5,610 nt of DNA, from contig WQYJ01000144.1 of the NCBI GenBank assembly GCA_009781325.1, positions 1-5,610 of the forward strand, read 5' to 3'. The position numbers and the translations under genes were made by a program. This document shows positions 1-5,512 of this stretch, piece by piece; within the stretch, counting starts at the first letter, position 1; each line of letters begins with the position of its first letter. The notes beneath the pieces were generated by a model. That model saw nothing but the letters and a program-made list of their open reading frames with translations. It was not told the DNA's origin and did no database searches. Origin of the DNA: Propionibacteriaceae bacterium (GTDB taxonomy: Bacteria; Actinomycetota; Actinomycetes; Propionibacteriales; Propionibacteriaceae).

Positions 1-29
1 CTGAGATAAGAAAACTCAACCCCCCGTCA

Positions 30-57
30 TCCTGCCGCCAGGCAGGACCCCCGGCAG
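30..57 (-). terminator. GC-rich stem-loop downstream of the YbaK-type gene, possible terminator
   Basis: A perfect 7-bp stem (TCCTGCC at 30-36, GGCAGGA at 41-47) closes a 4-nt loop about 42 nt past the stop codon of the minus-strand gene. CTGCCG at 32-37 can instead pair with CGGCAG at 52-57, so two alternative hairpins compete. On the minus strand the stem is followed by a G run and then a T-rich stretch, not by a clean U tract. A terminator is therefore possible but not typical. The rest of 1-88 shows no gene. Confidence 0.35.
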
Positions 58-88
58 CCGACGTATGGACTCAAACCCGGCTAGGTAC

Positions 89-628
89 TCAAGAAGTCAG
101 CCCAGACATCAGCACAGTGTGAGGCAAATCAAGCAGTGCAGCACCAGGAATAAGCAACTTCCCGGAGCGTACCCCTGACCCGATGCAGAGTTGCTCAACT
201 GCCACAATGGACTCGTCGACCCAGATGGGCCACTCATCGCCGAGTCCAATTGGAGTAATAGCTCCGTACTCCATACCAGAGGACTCCACCGCCATTCGCA
301 TCGGGGCAAAGGAAGCGCTGCGTACATCCAAGGTCTTGCGCACGAAAGTATTCACATCCACACGCCGATTCGCCAGACACATACAGCAGCACTTGCGTGT
401 CTCCCCCTGGCGCTTTCCCATCACTAATACAGCATTGCCCATCACATGCTCCGGCAAATCAAAGGTCTGGCACACCGAAGCAGTCTCCGACAGCGACGGG
501 TCAATCTCAAAGACCAAGGCATCTGGAATCGCCTTCAGGGCTTCAAAAGTTGACGCAGCAATTAAGTCCGGACGATCGGCCACAGGAACGGGGTTCATCT
601 TTGAAAACACATATCTATCATCCACCAT
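89..628 (-). CDS. YbaK/EbsC-type aminoacyl-tRNA deacylase domain protein
   Basis: The 179-aa product matches the YbaK/EbsC (prolyl-tRNA-editing-like) fold, whose members hydrolyse mischarged aminoacyl-tRNAs in the cytosol. Supporting blocks are NPVPVADRPDL at residues 12-22, LVMGKRQGE at 68-76, a GMEYGAITPIG block at 118-128 and GSGVRSGKL at 150-158 near the C-terminus. The order GAITPIG then GSGxRxxKL is typical of the family. By eye, the position of the catalytic lysine of Haemophilus YbaK (Lys46) falls on Asn65, so activity or substrate may differ. Residues 80-84 hold an unusual cysteine cluster (CCCMC). The start is uncertain: ATG codons at 628, 598 and 718 are all in frame and none has a clear ribosome site. 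628 keeps the conserved N-terminus and avoids overlap with the divergent transporter; 598 is nearly as good. The true amino-acid specificity cannot be read from the sequence. Confidence 0.85.
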   Translation of the reverse strand: MVDDRYVFSKMNPVPVADRPDLIAASTFEALKAIPDALVFEIDPSLSETASVCQTFDLPEHVMGNAVLVMGKRQGETRKCCCMCLANRRVDVNTFVRKTLDVRSASFAPMRMAVESSGMEYGAITPIGLGDEWPIWVDESIVAVEQLCIGSGVRSGKLLIPGAALLDLPHTVLMSGLTS

Positions 629-735
629 CACACAGATAGAGTTGAACCATGGATGAATTATGGGACCTGATGGATGCGGATAGTTTGCTCGATTCCAAGG
701 CTCTCTGATTGAATTCATCTTCGCGCCATGTACTC

Positions 736-741
736 GAAGGA
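736..741 (+). promoter_or_regulatory. Ribosome binding site deciding the GTG start of the CDF-like transporter
   Basis: GAAGGA lies 6 nt before GTG at 748-750. The upstream in-frame TTG at 709 has no such site, so the shorter protein is preferred. Confidence 0.7.
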
Positions 742-747
742 ACAACC

Positions 748-1398
748 GTGACTGATTCTCCCATCTCTGACGAACGTCGCGCACGCCTACACCGACGAGT
801 GAGGTTCATTGTTGGGTTCACGATTACCTACAACGTGATCGAAGCCGTCGTCTCGGTGTGGGCAGGGGCTATGGCTTCCTCGGCGGCGTTGATTGGCTTC
901 GGTTTGGACTCGGTTATTGAAGTGTCGTCCGCTGCTGCTGTCGCCTGGCAGTTCACGCGCAACGACCCTGAGAAATGGGAGAAACTGACTGTCCGGGTCA
1001 TTGCCATCGCTTTCTTCGCTCTTGCTGGATATGTCAGTATCGATGCGATTCTTACCTTGGCGGGTTTCTCTGATGTGGACCACAGCCCACTGGGAATCGT
1101 GATCACCACCCTAAGTCTTGCGATCATGCCCGCCCTAGCCTGGTACGAAACCCGTGTCGGCAAGGAGCTAGGCTCTGCTTCGGTACGCGCCGATGCCAAG
1201 CAGCTTTTCTTGTGTTCCTACCTATCTGGAACTGTCCTAGTGGGGCTAATCCTCAACTCCCTTCTTGGCTGGATGTGGGCCGATTCCATTGCCGCCCTCG
1301 TCGTTGCAGCCCTCGCCGTACGAGAAGGTATTGAAGCCTGGGGTGAAGGCATAGAATCCCCGCTTGAGATTCTTGAGGAGTTGGAAGACCAGGCTTAG
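748..1398 (+). CDS. Short CDF-like cation transporter without C-terminal domain
   Basis: The 216-aa product is an integral membrane protein of the cation diffusion facilitator (CDF) superfamily, which exchanges divalent metal ions for protons. Six hydrophobic segments fall at about residues 19-41, 45-69, 82-105, 115-133, 155-174 and 177-197. The second carries GFGLDS (Asp54), and the loop before the fifth carries ADAKQ, both at the usual CDF signature positions. The protein ends about 19 residues after the last helix with an acidic tail, so the cytoplasmic ferredoxin-like domain of typical ~300-aa members is absent. In canonical zinc CDFs the fifth helix has HxxxD; by eye the equivalents here are Gln152 and Cys156, and the residue four before Asp54 is Gly50. 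A different metal, or another solute, is thus possible. It starts at GTG behind a good ribosome site, is divergent from the YbaK-type gene, and its stop overlaps the stop of the convergent HAD gene. Confidence 0.82.
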   Translation: MTDSPISDERRARLHRRVRFIVGFTITYNVIEAVVSVWAGAMASSAALIGFGLDSVIEVSSAAAVAWQFTRNDPEKWEKLTVRVIAIAFFALAGYVSIDAILTLAGFSDVDHSPLGIVITTLSLAIMPALAWYETRVGKELGSASVRADAKQLFLCSYLSGTVLVGLILNSLLGWMWADSIAALVVAALAVREGIEAWGEGIESPLEILEELEDQA

Positions 1399-1994
1399 TC
1401 AGTCTCTTCCATGAACTCCTTCTCAATCAAAGCGCGACAGGCAGCCACAGAAGTGAATTGAATGGCGTTCATACCCAAGTCTTGGGCAGCTTTGATGTTC
1501 TTCGGTAAATCATCGAAATAGACGATGCTCTCCAGCGGTTGATCCATCATCTCTGCCAGCGTACGGAAGGCACCCTCATCAGGTTTCCTGACGGCAATAT
1601 CACCAGAGATTGCCCAGGTGCCAATCCACTGTGTGAGCCCAAATCGTTCACGCAGAATCAGTGACCACTCGCTGACATCGTTGCTGAGGCAGCCGAGCTT
1701 AAACCCCGCTTGATGCAGGTCTGCCAACAGTTGCGCCATCCCCGATGACAACTGATGACGCTGACAGTACACCTGGTCATCTCCATCGATCCCGCAAGCA
1801 TCCCAGAACTCATCTGTGGTCAGTAACCCCAGGCTGGCTTCGCGATAGAGCTGGATCACCTTCGGCTGCGGAAGGATACAGCCGAGTTCACGCAAATAGG
1901 GGATGAGAACAGAAGCCACATCATCACCGTCGGTGTAGAGGACACCCATCGCGTCAAAAACGATGGCGGGGCGAATACTGACATCATCGATCAC
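1395..1994 (-). CDS. HAD-superfamily hydrolase, last gene of the ABC operon
   Basis: The 199-aa product shows the four haloacid-dehalogenase motifs in order: motif I VFDAMGVLY with Asp14, motif II LSND with Ser104, motif III RKPD with Lys137, and motif IV YFDDLPKNI with Asp161/Asp162. A helical cap region lies between motifs I and II (about 20-95). Known family members are cytosolic phosphatases or dehalogenases using the first Asp as nucleophile. In phosphatases the residue two after it is Asp and in 2-haloacid dehalogenases Tyr; here it is Met16, so a standard phosphatase is not assured. The GTG start is chosen because it overlaps the permease stop by one base (TAGTG) and has AGGAAG 8 nt upstream. 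The reading frame stays open further upstream inside the permease gene, but that stretch lacks HAD-like sequence. The overlap implies translational coupling to the exporter. Substrate unknown. Confidence 0.88.
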   Translation of the reverse strand: MIDDVSIRPAIVFDAMGVLYTDGDDVASVLIPYLRELGCILPQPKVIQLYREASLGLLTTDEFWDACGIDGDDQVYCQRHQLSSGMAQLLADLHQAGFKLGCLSNDVSEWSLILRERFGLTQWIGTWAISGDIAVRKPDEGAFRTLAEMMDQPLESIVYFDDLPKNIKAAQDLGMNAIQFTSVAACRALIEKEFMEETD

Positions 1995-2758
1995 TACAAC
2001 TGCTTCCTGTCGAATGTAAGGACGCAGCCAACAACGATGGCAACCGTGGCTCCAGCACAGATCCACAGAGCTGGTATGAAGTCACCTGGAGTTGAGGTGC
2101 CAGCCAAGAGACCGTAGGTTCCTCCTGCCAGGGTGACAGGGTTATACCGATGAACAGCGGGGGAGAGGTTGAGTAAATTCAGCACAATCACTACACCACC
2201 GGCTGCGAGTAGGGCTCCATAGATGCCGCTCATCGCAATCCCGCCCAGCATCAGACACCCGATCATGAGCAGCCCGAAGACCCAGGGGGAGATGAAGGTC
2301 ACCACGATGTGGGGGAGTGTCTCGTACCCCCAGAAATAAATGGTGTAGGCCCAGGTGACCCCAAAAGCAATCAGGTAACTCAGTGTCCAGATCAGCGATG
2401 CGACAGTGAACTTAGCCAGAATCACAGTATGTCTGGTTAACCCCTTGGTCAGAACATTGATCAGCGTACCCTTAGCAAACTCATTGGCTGTCAAACCGCA
2501 GAAGACGATGATAAGAGCCAGCATTCCCAACTGAGAGATATTGGAGAAGTACTGGGCCCAGGAGTCCAGGGCTACAGGATCCGGCATTTCGAGGATCACT
2601 CCACCCATATCCATTCCATTGAGCAGGGTTGGGATGAGTTTGGCTGTCAGAGGGTTCATGATACCCAGGGCAACGAAGACCGCGATCATCGACAGGAGTC
2701 GGTAGGTGCGCCAGTTCTCCTGGAACTCTTTCTTGCAGAAGGCGAGGTAGGTTCTCAT
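1994..2758 (-). CDS. ABC-2 type transporter permease, YxlG-like
   Basis: The 254-aa membrane protein has about six hydrophobic segments (roughly residues 19-38, 74-91, 111-140, 150-174, 177-197 and 228-248). After the second comes NEFAKGTLINVLTKGLTR (92-109), the E-x-x-KGT element followed by a basic residue that is typical of ABC-2 permeases and probably contacts the ATPase. A large external loop lies at about 40-73. Such permeases form the membrane half of exporters for drugs, peptides, lipids or polysaccharides; the substrate cannot be told here. Its ATG overlaps the ATPase stop (ATGA), with GGAGG at 2766-2770, 7 nt upstream, so the two are made in step. Size and gene order resemble YxlG of Bacillus subtilis. 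No second permease gene is present, so a homodimer with two ATPase copies is likely (inference). Confidence 0.9.
   Translation of the reverse strand: MRTYLAFCKKEFQENWRTYRLLSMIAVFVALGIMNPLTAKLIPTLLNGMDMGGVILEMPDPVALDSWAQYFSNISQLGMLALIIVFCGLTANEFAKGTLINVLTKGLTRHTVILAKFTVASLIWTLSYLIAFGVTWAYTIYFWGYETLPHIVVTFISPWVFGLLMIGCLMLGGIAMSGIYGALLAAGGVVIVLNLLNLSPAVHRYNPVTLAGGTYGLLAGTSTPGDFIPALWICAGATVAIVVGCVLTFDRKQL
2003..2008 (-). promoter_or_regulatory. Ribosome binding site deciding the HAD start
   Basis: AGGAAG sits inside the last codons of the permease gene, 8 nt before the GTG start at 1994. It supports a coupled start rather than the longer open frame. Confidence 0.6.
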
Positions 2759-3660
2759 GAGACCGCCTCCAGATAGAGATTCTCCACGCTGGGCGCTATG
2801 GCTTCAAACTTCACCGGGAGGATGTCGTGCTTAGCTAGGAGTTTCAGTACGCGCCTCTCATCGGCTTCATCAGTGGTCGATAGTGTCACCTCTGTTTCCG
2901 TACGCTGCGCAATGAGCCGCTGCGGCACCAGTTCACAGAATCGGTGTGTATCACTGGGATGCGAAAACTCAACAGCCAGCCCGGAGGAACCATGGCGGTC
3001 TTTGAGTTCCGACAGAGTTCCCTCCAAGACGATATGGCCCTGATGGAGGACGGCTGCCCGGTCGCAGATGCGCTCCACATCGGAGAGCACATGGGTGGAG
3101 AAGATCACTGTCGTGGTCGAAGAAATCTGACGCAGAATATCCAGCACTTCCTTGCGGCCAACCGGGTCGAGCGCTGAGGTTGGTTCATCGCAGATCAGCA
3201 GTTTCGGTGAGTTGATCAGAGCCTGAGCCACACCAAGACGCTGCTTCATGCCTCGTGAGAAGGTTCCGATTCGCTTGTTTGTCTCACCCAGTCCAACCAG
3301 ATCCAGCAACTCCTGGGAGCGCCTTGTGATCTGCGCTGGACTCAGACCGACAATCTCACCACAAAAGCGCAGGTATTCACGCGGACGCATGAAGGGATAG
3401 AACTGCGGTACGTCGGGCAGATAGCCCACATGACGATTGGTCTTCGTCATCCCGAAGCGTACCTTCTCCTCGAGGACAAAAATCTCACCAGCATCCGGCG
3501 AAAGCAGCCCAAGAGCCATCTTCATCGTGGTTGTCTTACCAGCTCCATTCTCCCCAATAAAGCCAAAAACAGAACCTTCGGGGATACTCATGGAGATCCC
3601 ATCGATAACCTGGTGTTTCCCGAAGCTCTTAGAGAGGTTCTCGATTCGCAGGATGTCCAT
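2755..3660 (-). CDS. ABC transporter ATP-binding protein, YxlF-like
   Basis: The 301-aa cytosolic ATPase drives the adjacent permease. Motifs are complete: Walker A GENGAGKT (36-43), Q-loop glutamine near 86 (DVPQF), signature FSRGMKQ (134-140, a common variant of LSGGQ in ABC-2 exporters), Walker B LLICDEP (154-160) with catalytic Glu159, D-loop SALD (162-165), and switch His190 (STH). After about residue 222 comes an ~80-residue C-terminal extension with no nucleotide-binding motifs, as in many ATPases of drug, bacteriocin or peptide self-protection exporters. The start ATG lies 1 nt past the stop of the preceding small membrane gene. A GAGGA element is 11 nt upstream, a little far but usable, so coupling to the upstream gene is likely. 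All catalytic residues look intact, so an active exporter is expected. Substrate unknown. Confidence 0.95.
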   Translation of the reverse strand: MDILRIENLSKSFGKHQVIDGISMSIPEGSVFGFIGENGAGKTTTMKMALGLLSPDAGEIFVLEEKVRFGMTKTNRHVGYLPDVPQFYPFMRPREYLRFCGEIVGLSPAQITRRSQELLDLVGLGETNKRIGTFSRGMKQRLGVAQALINSPKLLICDEPTSALDPVGRKEVLDILRQISSTTTVIFSTHVLSDVERICDRAAVLHQGHIVLEGTLSELKDRHGSSGLAVEFSHPSDTHRFCELVPQRLIAQRTETEVTLSTTDEADERRVLKLLAKHDILPVKFEAIAPSVENLYLEAVS

Positions 3661-3661
3661 G

Positions 3662-3871
3662 CTAGCTGCGTTCCTCGTCGCTCCTGCCGAGTACGAAGTA
3701 GAGGATTGGCCCGATGGTGTTCACCACGATAACGACCACGATCCACAGGATCCTGTTGCCCATCTTGTAACTGGAATGGGTCAGGATGTGAATCAGAGCA
3801 GCGACCATCAGACCAACTTGAATAATGGCCAAGGGGATGATGACAGGTAGGAGATCCATCAGCGAGTTCAT
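3662..3871 (-). CDS. PLDc_N-type small membrane protein, YxlE-like
   Basis: The 69-aa product has two hydrophobic helices (about residues 5-30 and 41-62) joined by a short polar turn and ends in a charged tail. The second helix has N-x-x-GPILYFVLGR (51-62), the hallmark of the phospholipase D/cardiolipin synthase N-terminal membrane domain. The catalytic HKD part of those enzymes is absent, so it is not an enzyme. Stand-alone copies next to ABC-2 transporters are known, as YxlE beside YxlF/YxlG in the B. subtilis sigY operon, where Yxl proteins have been linked to control of SigY. No sigma factor gene is visible here. It is the first gene of the operon and its stop is 1 nt from the ATPase start. 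ATG at 3871 is preferred; ATG at 3859 is an alternative. Neither has a Shine-Dalgarno sequence, so leaderless translation is possible. Confidence 0.85.
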   Translation of the reverse strand: MNSLMDLLPVIIPLAIIQVGLMVAALIHILTHSSYKMGNRILWIVVVIVVNTIGPILYFVLGRSDEERS

Positions 3872-3878
3872 GATGCAT

Positions 3879-3884
3879 AGTCTA
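3879..3884 (-). promoter_or_regulatory. Candidate -10 box for a leaderless transcript of the ABC operon
   Basis: TAGACT on the minus strand occupies positions -13 to -8 relative to the ATG at 3871, where a -10 box would place the transcript start at the start codon. No ribosome site is present, which agrees with a leaderless mRNA. No good -35 box is seen 17 nt upstream (only a T run), so this stays tentative. Confidence 0.35.
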
Positions 3885-3910
3885 GTAGCTTCACCCGTCC
3901 CAAAAAATCA

Positions 3911-3920
3911 CTGCTAGCAG
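3911..3920. promoter_or_regulatory. 10-bp perfect palindrome in the divergent intergenic region
   Basis: CTGCTAGCAG reads the same on both strands and lies between the two divergent transcripts, 40 nt before the ABC operon start. It may be a small operator; the length is short enough that chance is not excluded. Confidence 0.25.
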
Positions 3921-3928
3921 AAACCAAA

Positions 3929-3957
3929 TTCACCCGATGATAAGCTATTACTATCAT
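3929..3957 (+). promoter_or_regulatory. Probable promoter of the lipoprotein gene
   Basis: TTCACC at 3929-3934 (4 of 6 to TTGACA) and TATCAT at 3952-3957 (5 of 6 to TATAAT) are separated by 17 nt. Transcription would begin near 3964, giving a leader of about 20 nt that still includes the GGAGGT ribosome site. Confidence 0.55.
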
Positions 3958-3958
3958 C
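3936..3958. promoter_or_regulatory. Inverted repeat overlapping the -10 box, likely operator
   Basis: GATGATA at 3936-3942 and TATCATC at 3952-3958 form perfect 7-bp arms separated by 9 nt, so arm centres are 16 nt apart. The right arm contains the predicted -10 box and the left arm lies in the spacer. A dimeric repressor here would block the lipoprotein promoter and might also affect the divergent ABC operon. The regulator is not encoded in the window. Confidence 0.5.
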
Positions 3959-3983
3959 ACACTGACACCAATGGAGGTAGGTC

Positions 3984-4610
3984 ATGAACAAAAACACAAT
4001 CAGGGGTACCCAGATGCGGCGATTTTCAATGCTGGCTTTACCCATTGTTTTCATTGCACTGGCTCTCACATCAACCGCTGGATGCTCGTTGCTTTTTCCT
4101 ACAAATGACGACAATGTGCCTACTCCTCCTGTCGAAACGACACAGGACATACCGACCGATCCCACAGACGAACCCACCGTGCAAACCGATGACAGTGTGC
4201 TTCCGTCCGAACTGCGAGGTACGTGGTGCAGCCAGACTAACAAGGCAAAGTGCATCAATCTCGATCACGTACTTGCCAAGTATCCCAATGCAAGCTTCGA
4301 ACTCTTCCCCTCAGGACCAGACTCTCCTCAGTTCTTCAATCTTTGCCTAGAAGGAACACCCTGTGTCTCTTCCGACGAAGTGAATTTCTACTACTTCCCA
4401 GTTGGTGCAGGATGGAATTGTCTTGACGAAGCCGCAGAATTTAGTCTGACCACATGCAACCCTGACTACACAAGCTCCCATGATGTAACAAAACCTCGAT
4501 TGAAGATTCTCTACAATCATCAAGACACTGAGTACGCCGATACGGAACCGCTCTATCTCAATCCGTCAGCCACAGGCACCTTTGATGACCTGACCGTCAT
4601 CTACGGCTAG
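3984..4610 (+). CDS. Secreted lipoprotein with six-cysteine C-terminal domain, unknown function
   Basis: The 208-aa product begins with a basic n-region, a hydrophobic stretch (about 15-30) and a lipobox-like TSTAGC, so Cys34 is the predicted lipid-modified residue and the mature protein sits on the outer face of the membrane. Residues 40-72 are a flexible Thr/Pro/Asp-rich linker. The folded part (about 74-208) starts with ELRGTWC and has six cysteines (82, 90, 121, 127, 146, 158), enough for three disulfides, plus aromatic FYYFPVG at 135-141 and KPRLKILYNHQ at 170-180. It resembles, from memory, unnamed lipoproteins of Bifidobacterium and Actinomyces with a GTWC start and paired cysteines; I know no function. 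ATG at 3984 is favoured by GGAGGT at 3973-3978, 5 nt upstream; ATG at 4014 is possible. It is divergent from the ABC operon and might be a substrate, sensor or partner, which is unproven. Confidence 0.88.
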   Translation: MNKNTIRGTQMRRFSMLALPIVFIALALTSTAGCSLLFPTNDDNVPTPPVETTQDIPTDPTDEPTVQTDDSVLPSELRGTWCSQTNKAKCINLDHVLAKYPNASFELFPSGPDSPQFFNLCLEGTPCVSSDEVNFYYFPVGAGWNCLDEAAEFSLTTCNPDYTSSHDVTKPRLKILYNHQDTEYADTEPLYLNPSATGTFDDLTVIYG

Positions 4611-4620
4611 ACGGGACATA

Positions 4621-4650
4621 CTGAAGGGCTCCTAACTATGGGAGATTCAG
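4621..4650. terminator. Imperfect stem-loop after the lipoprotein gene
   Basis: CTGAA (4621-4625) pairs with TTCAG (4646-4650), and CTCC (4629-4632) with GGAG (4641-4644), around an 8-nt loop with a small internal bulge. It begins 10 nt after the lipoprotein stop. No U tract follows on either strand, so intrinsic termination is uncertain. It overlaps the end of the transposase remnant. Confidence 0.35.
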
Positions 4651-5301
4651 GGTGGCTGGGGTGTCATAAAGGAGGCGTTTACGCTCGGAAGCGGTGGTCG
4701 TTGAGCCGATGGCTTCACTGTGCGCATCAATGTCCATCCGACAACCGGGTCTGTGGCTGAGAGGGTCCAGAGGAACTCGCCTTTGAGGCTGAACCCGCAG
4801 TGGGCAACGGTGTCTAACTCGAACACCCCTGGTGTATCAGGGCCGGGGTCAAAACATGACGACACTGGGATCGAGGAGCGTAGGATGTGTGAGGGGTGAG
4901 TCCCCGATAAGGACTCCAGAGGATACATCGAGTCTTTATGGGGTTTAGGATAACGATCTATCGTGGCTGGGCTCATCGACTTCAACTCAGCCAGTACCGC
5001 TGGGGTTGCCTGGGATGTGACCTTCCCCAGTTCACGAAGCCGTACCAAACGTTCGAGTTGGTCGTCCATGACCACCGCGAGGTACTTCCCGCAAGGTTGG
5101 CCGGTCAACCGCCACACCTCCTGGAGGACAACCACCGCATCGTAGGAGTACTTCCTAGGCCCTGGGTTTCCTCTGCAGCTGACAAGCCGCCCCCTTCCTC
5201 GTGGAAGCCTTCCTGATAGCCCGGCTGGCGTGATCTCGATGCCACCCAGTCACCTTGATGAGCGCGTCGAGGATCTCCGCTTTCTCTTGACACGCCGACA
5301 T
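4636..5301 (-). pseudogene. Decayed IS transposase (DDE integrase-core type), frameshifted and internally deleted
   Basis: On the minus strand, ATG at 5301 follows AAGGAG by 6 nt and opens into EILDALIKVTGWHRDHA, the usual N-terminus of an actinobacterial transposase group with an rve-like DDE core. That frame stops at 5157-5155 (TAG); a one-base shift restores RKYSYDAVVVLQEVW and continues through CGKYL, MSPATIDRY and HILRSSIP to ELDTVAHCG, with the first catalytic Asp at 4814-4812, then LKGEF and VVGWTLMRTVK. At about 4716-4710 the sequence jumps to the C-terminal part of the family: after another one-base shift it reads PIGSTTTASERKRLLYDTP and stops at 4638-4636. The middle of the core, with the second Asp and the Glu, and the final C-terminal tail are missing. 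Members are about twice this length (from memory). The element is therefore dead unless complemented. The exact IS family is not assigned. Confidence 0.85.
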
Positions 5302-5360
5302 CGGCAACTCCTTGCTCATTCAAGCCAGTAAACACCACCCAACAGCAGCTCACCTTACGC

Positions 5361-5391
5361 GGACACTTTTTGTGAGGCAAGCGCGACACTT
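5361..5391. repeat. Spaced GACACTT repeats, possible IS end
   Basis: GACACTT occurs at 5362-5368 and 5385-5391, 23 bp apart in the same orientation, the first followed by TTTGTGAGGC. They lie about 60-90 nt upstream of the transposase start, where transposase-binding terminal repeats would be expected. I recall similar GACA/GTGAGGC ends near relatives of this transposase, but cannot verify it here. Confidence 0.4.
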
Positions 5392-5501
5392 CCCGGACCT
5401 CTTTGCTGAGGCTAGTCAGCGCCTTGATATCCGCCGTCGTGCTGAGAGATGCTTTGCGAATAGAGGTATTCCAATATCCTGCAACCCACGATGGAGTGTT
5501 T

Positions 5502-5506
5502 GGAGG
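5502..5506 (+). promoter_or_regulatory. Ribosome binding site of the edge gene
   Basis: GGAGG is 6 nt before ATG at 5513. It is strong evidence that the short reading frame at the window edge is a true gene start. Confidence 0.7.
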
Positions 5507-5512
5507 CACCGT

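Larger units (their letters stand above)
4636..5400 (-). mobile_element. Insertion sequence remnant
   Basis: The damaged transposase gene and the repeat-bearing stretch 5' of it (5361-5400) are treated as one degenerate insertion sequence. The 3' end of the element appears lost, as the transposase stops only 26 nt from the lipoprotein stop and no matching terminal repeat is seen there. Outer borders and target duplication cannot be determined. Confidence 0.5.

Noticed and set aside
183..656. Plus-strand open frame of 157 aa opposite the YbaK-type gene
   Set aside because: It lies wholly antisense to a gene with clear family motifs, and its translation shows no recognisable domain.
709..747. 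N-terminal extension of the transporter from TTG at 709
   Set aside because: The TTG has no ribosome site, while GTG at 748 has GAAGGA at 6 nt; the extension adds 13 residues with no family resemblance.
629..784. N-terminal extension of the YbaK-type protein to GTG at 784 or ATG at 718
   Set aside because: The added residues match nothing in the family and would overlap or crowd the start of the divergent transporter; no ribosome site supports them.
1995..2066. Longer HAD protein starting inside the permease gene
   Set aside because: The first 24 residues are a shadow of permease coding sequence; a coupled GTG with AGGAAG at the permease stop fits better.
3437..3850. Plus-strand open frame of 137 aa
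   Set aside because: It is antisense to the ABC ATPase and the small PLDc_N-type gene, both of which carry clear motifs.
5458..5471. Small inverted repeat GAATA/TATTC before the edge gene
   Set aside because: Five-base arms are expected by chance and no -10/-35 pair with proper spacing lies around it.
5105..5509. Minus-strand open frame of 134 aa
   Set aside because: It overlaps the transposase remnant in the wrong frame; the correct frame shows the transposase N-terminus, and the part beyond it shows no domain and no ribosome site.
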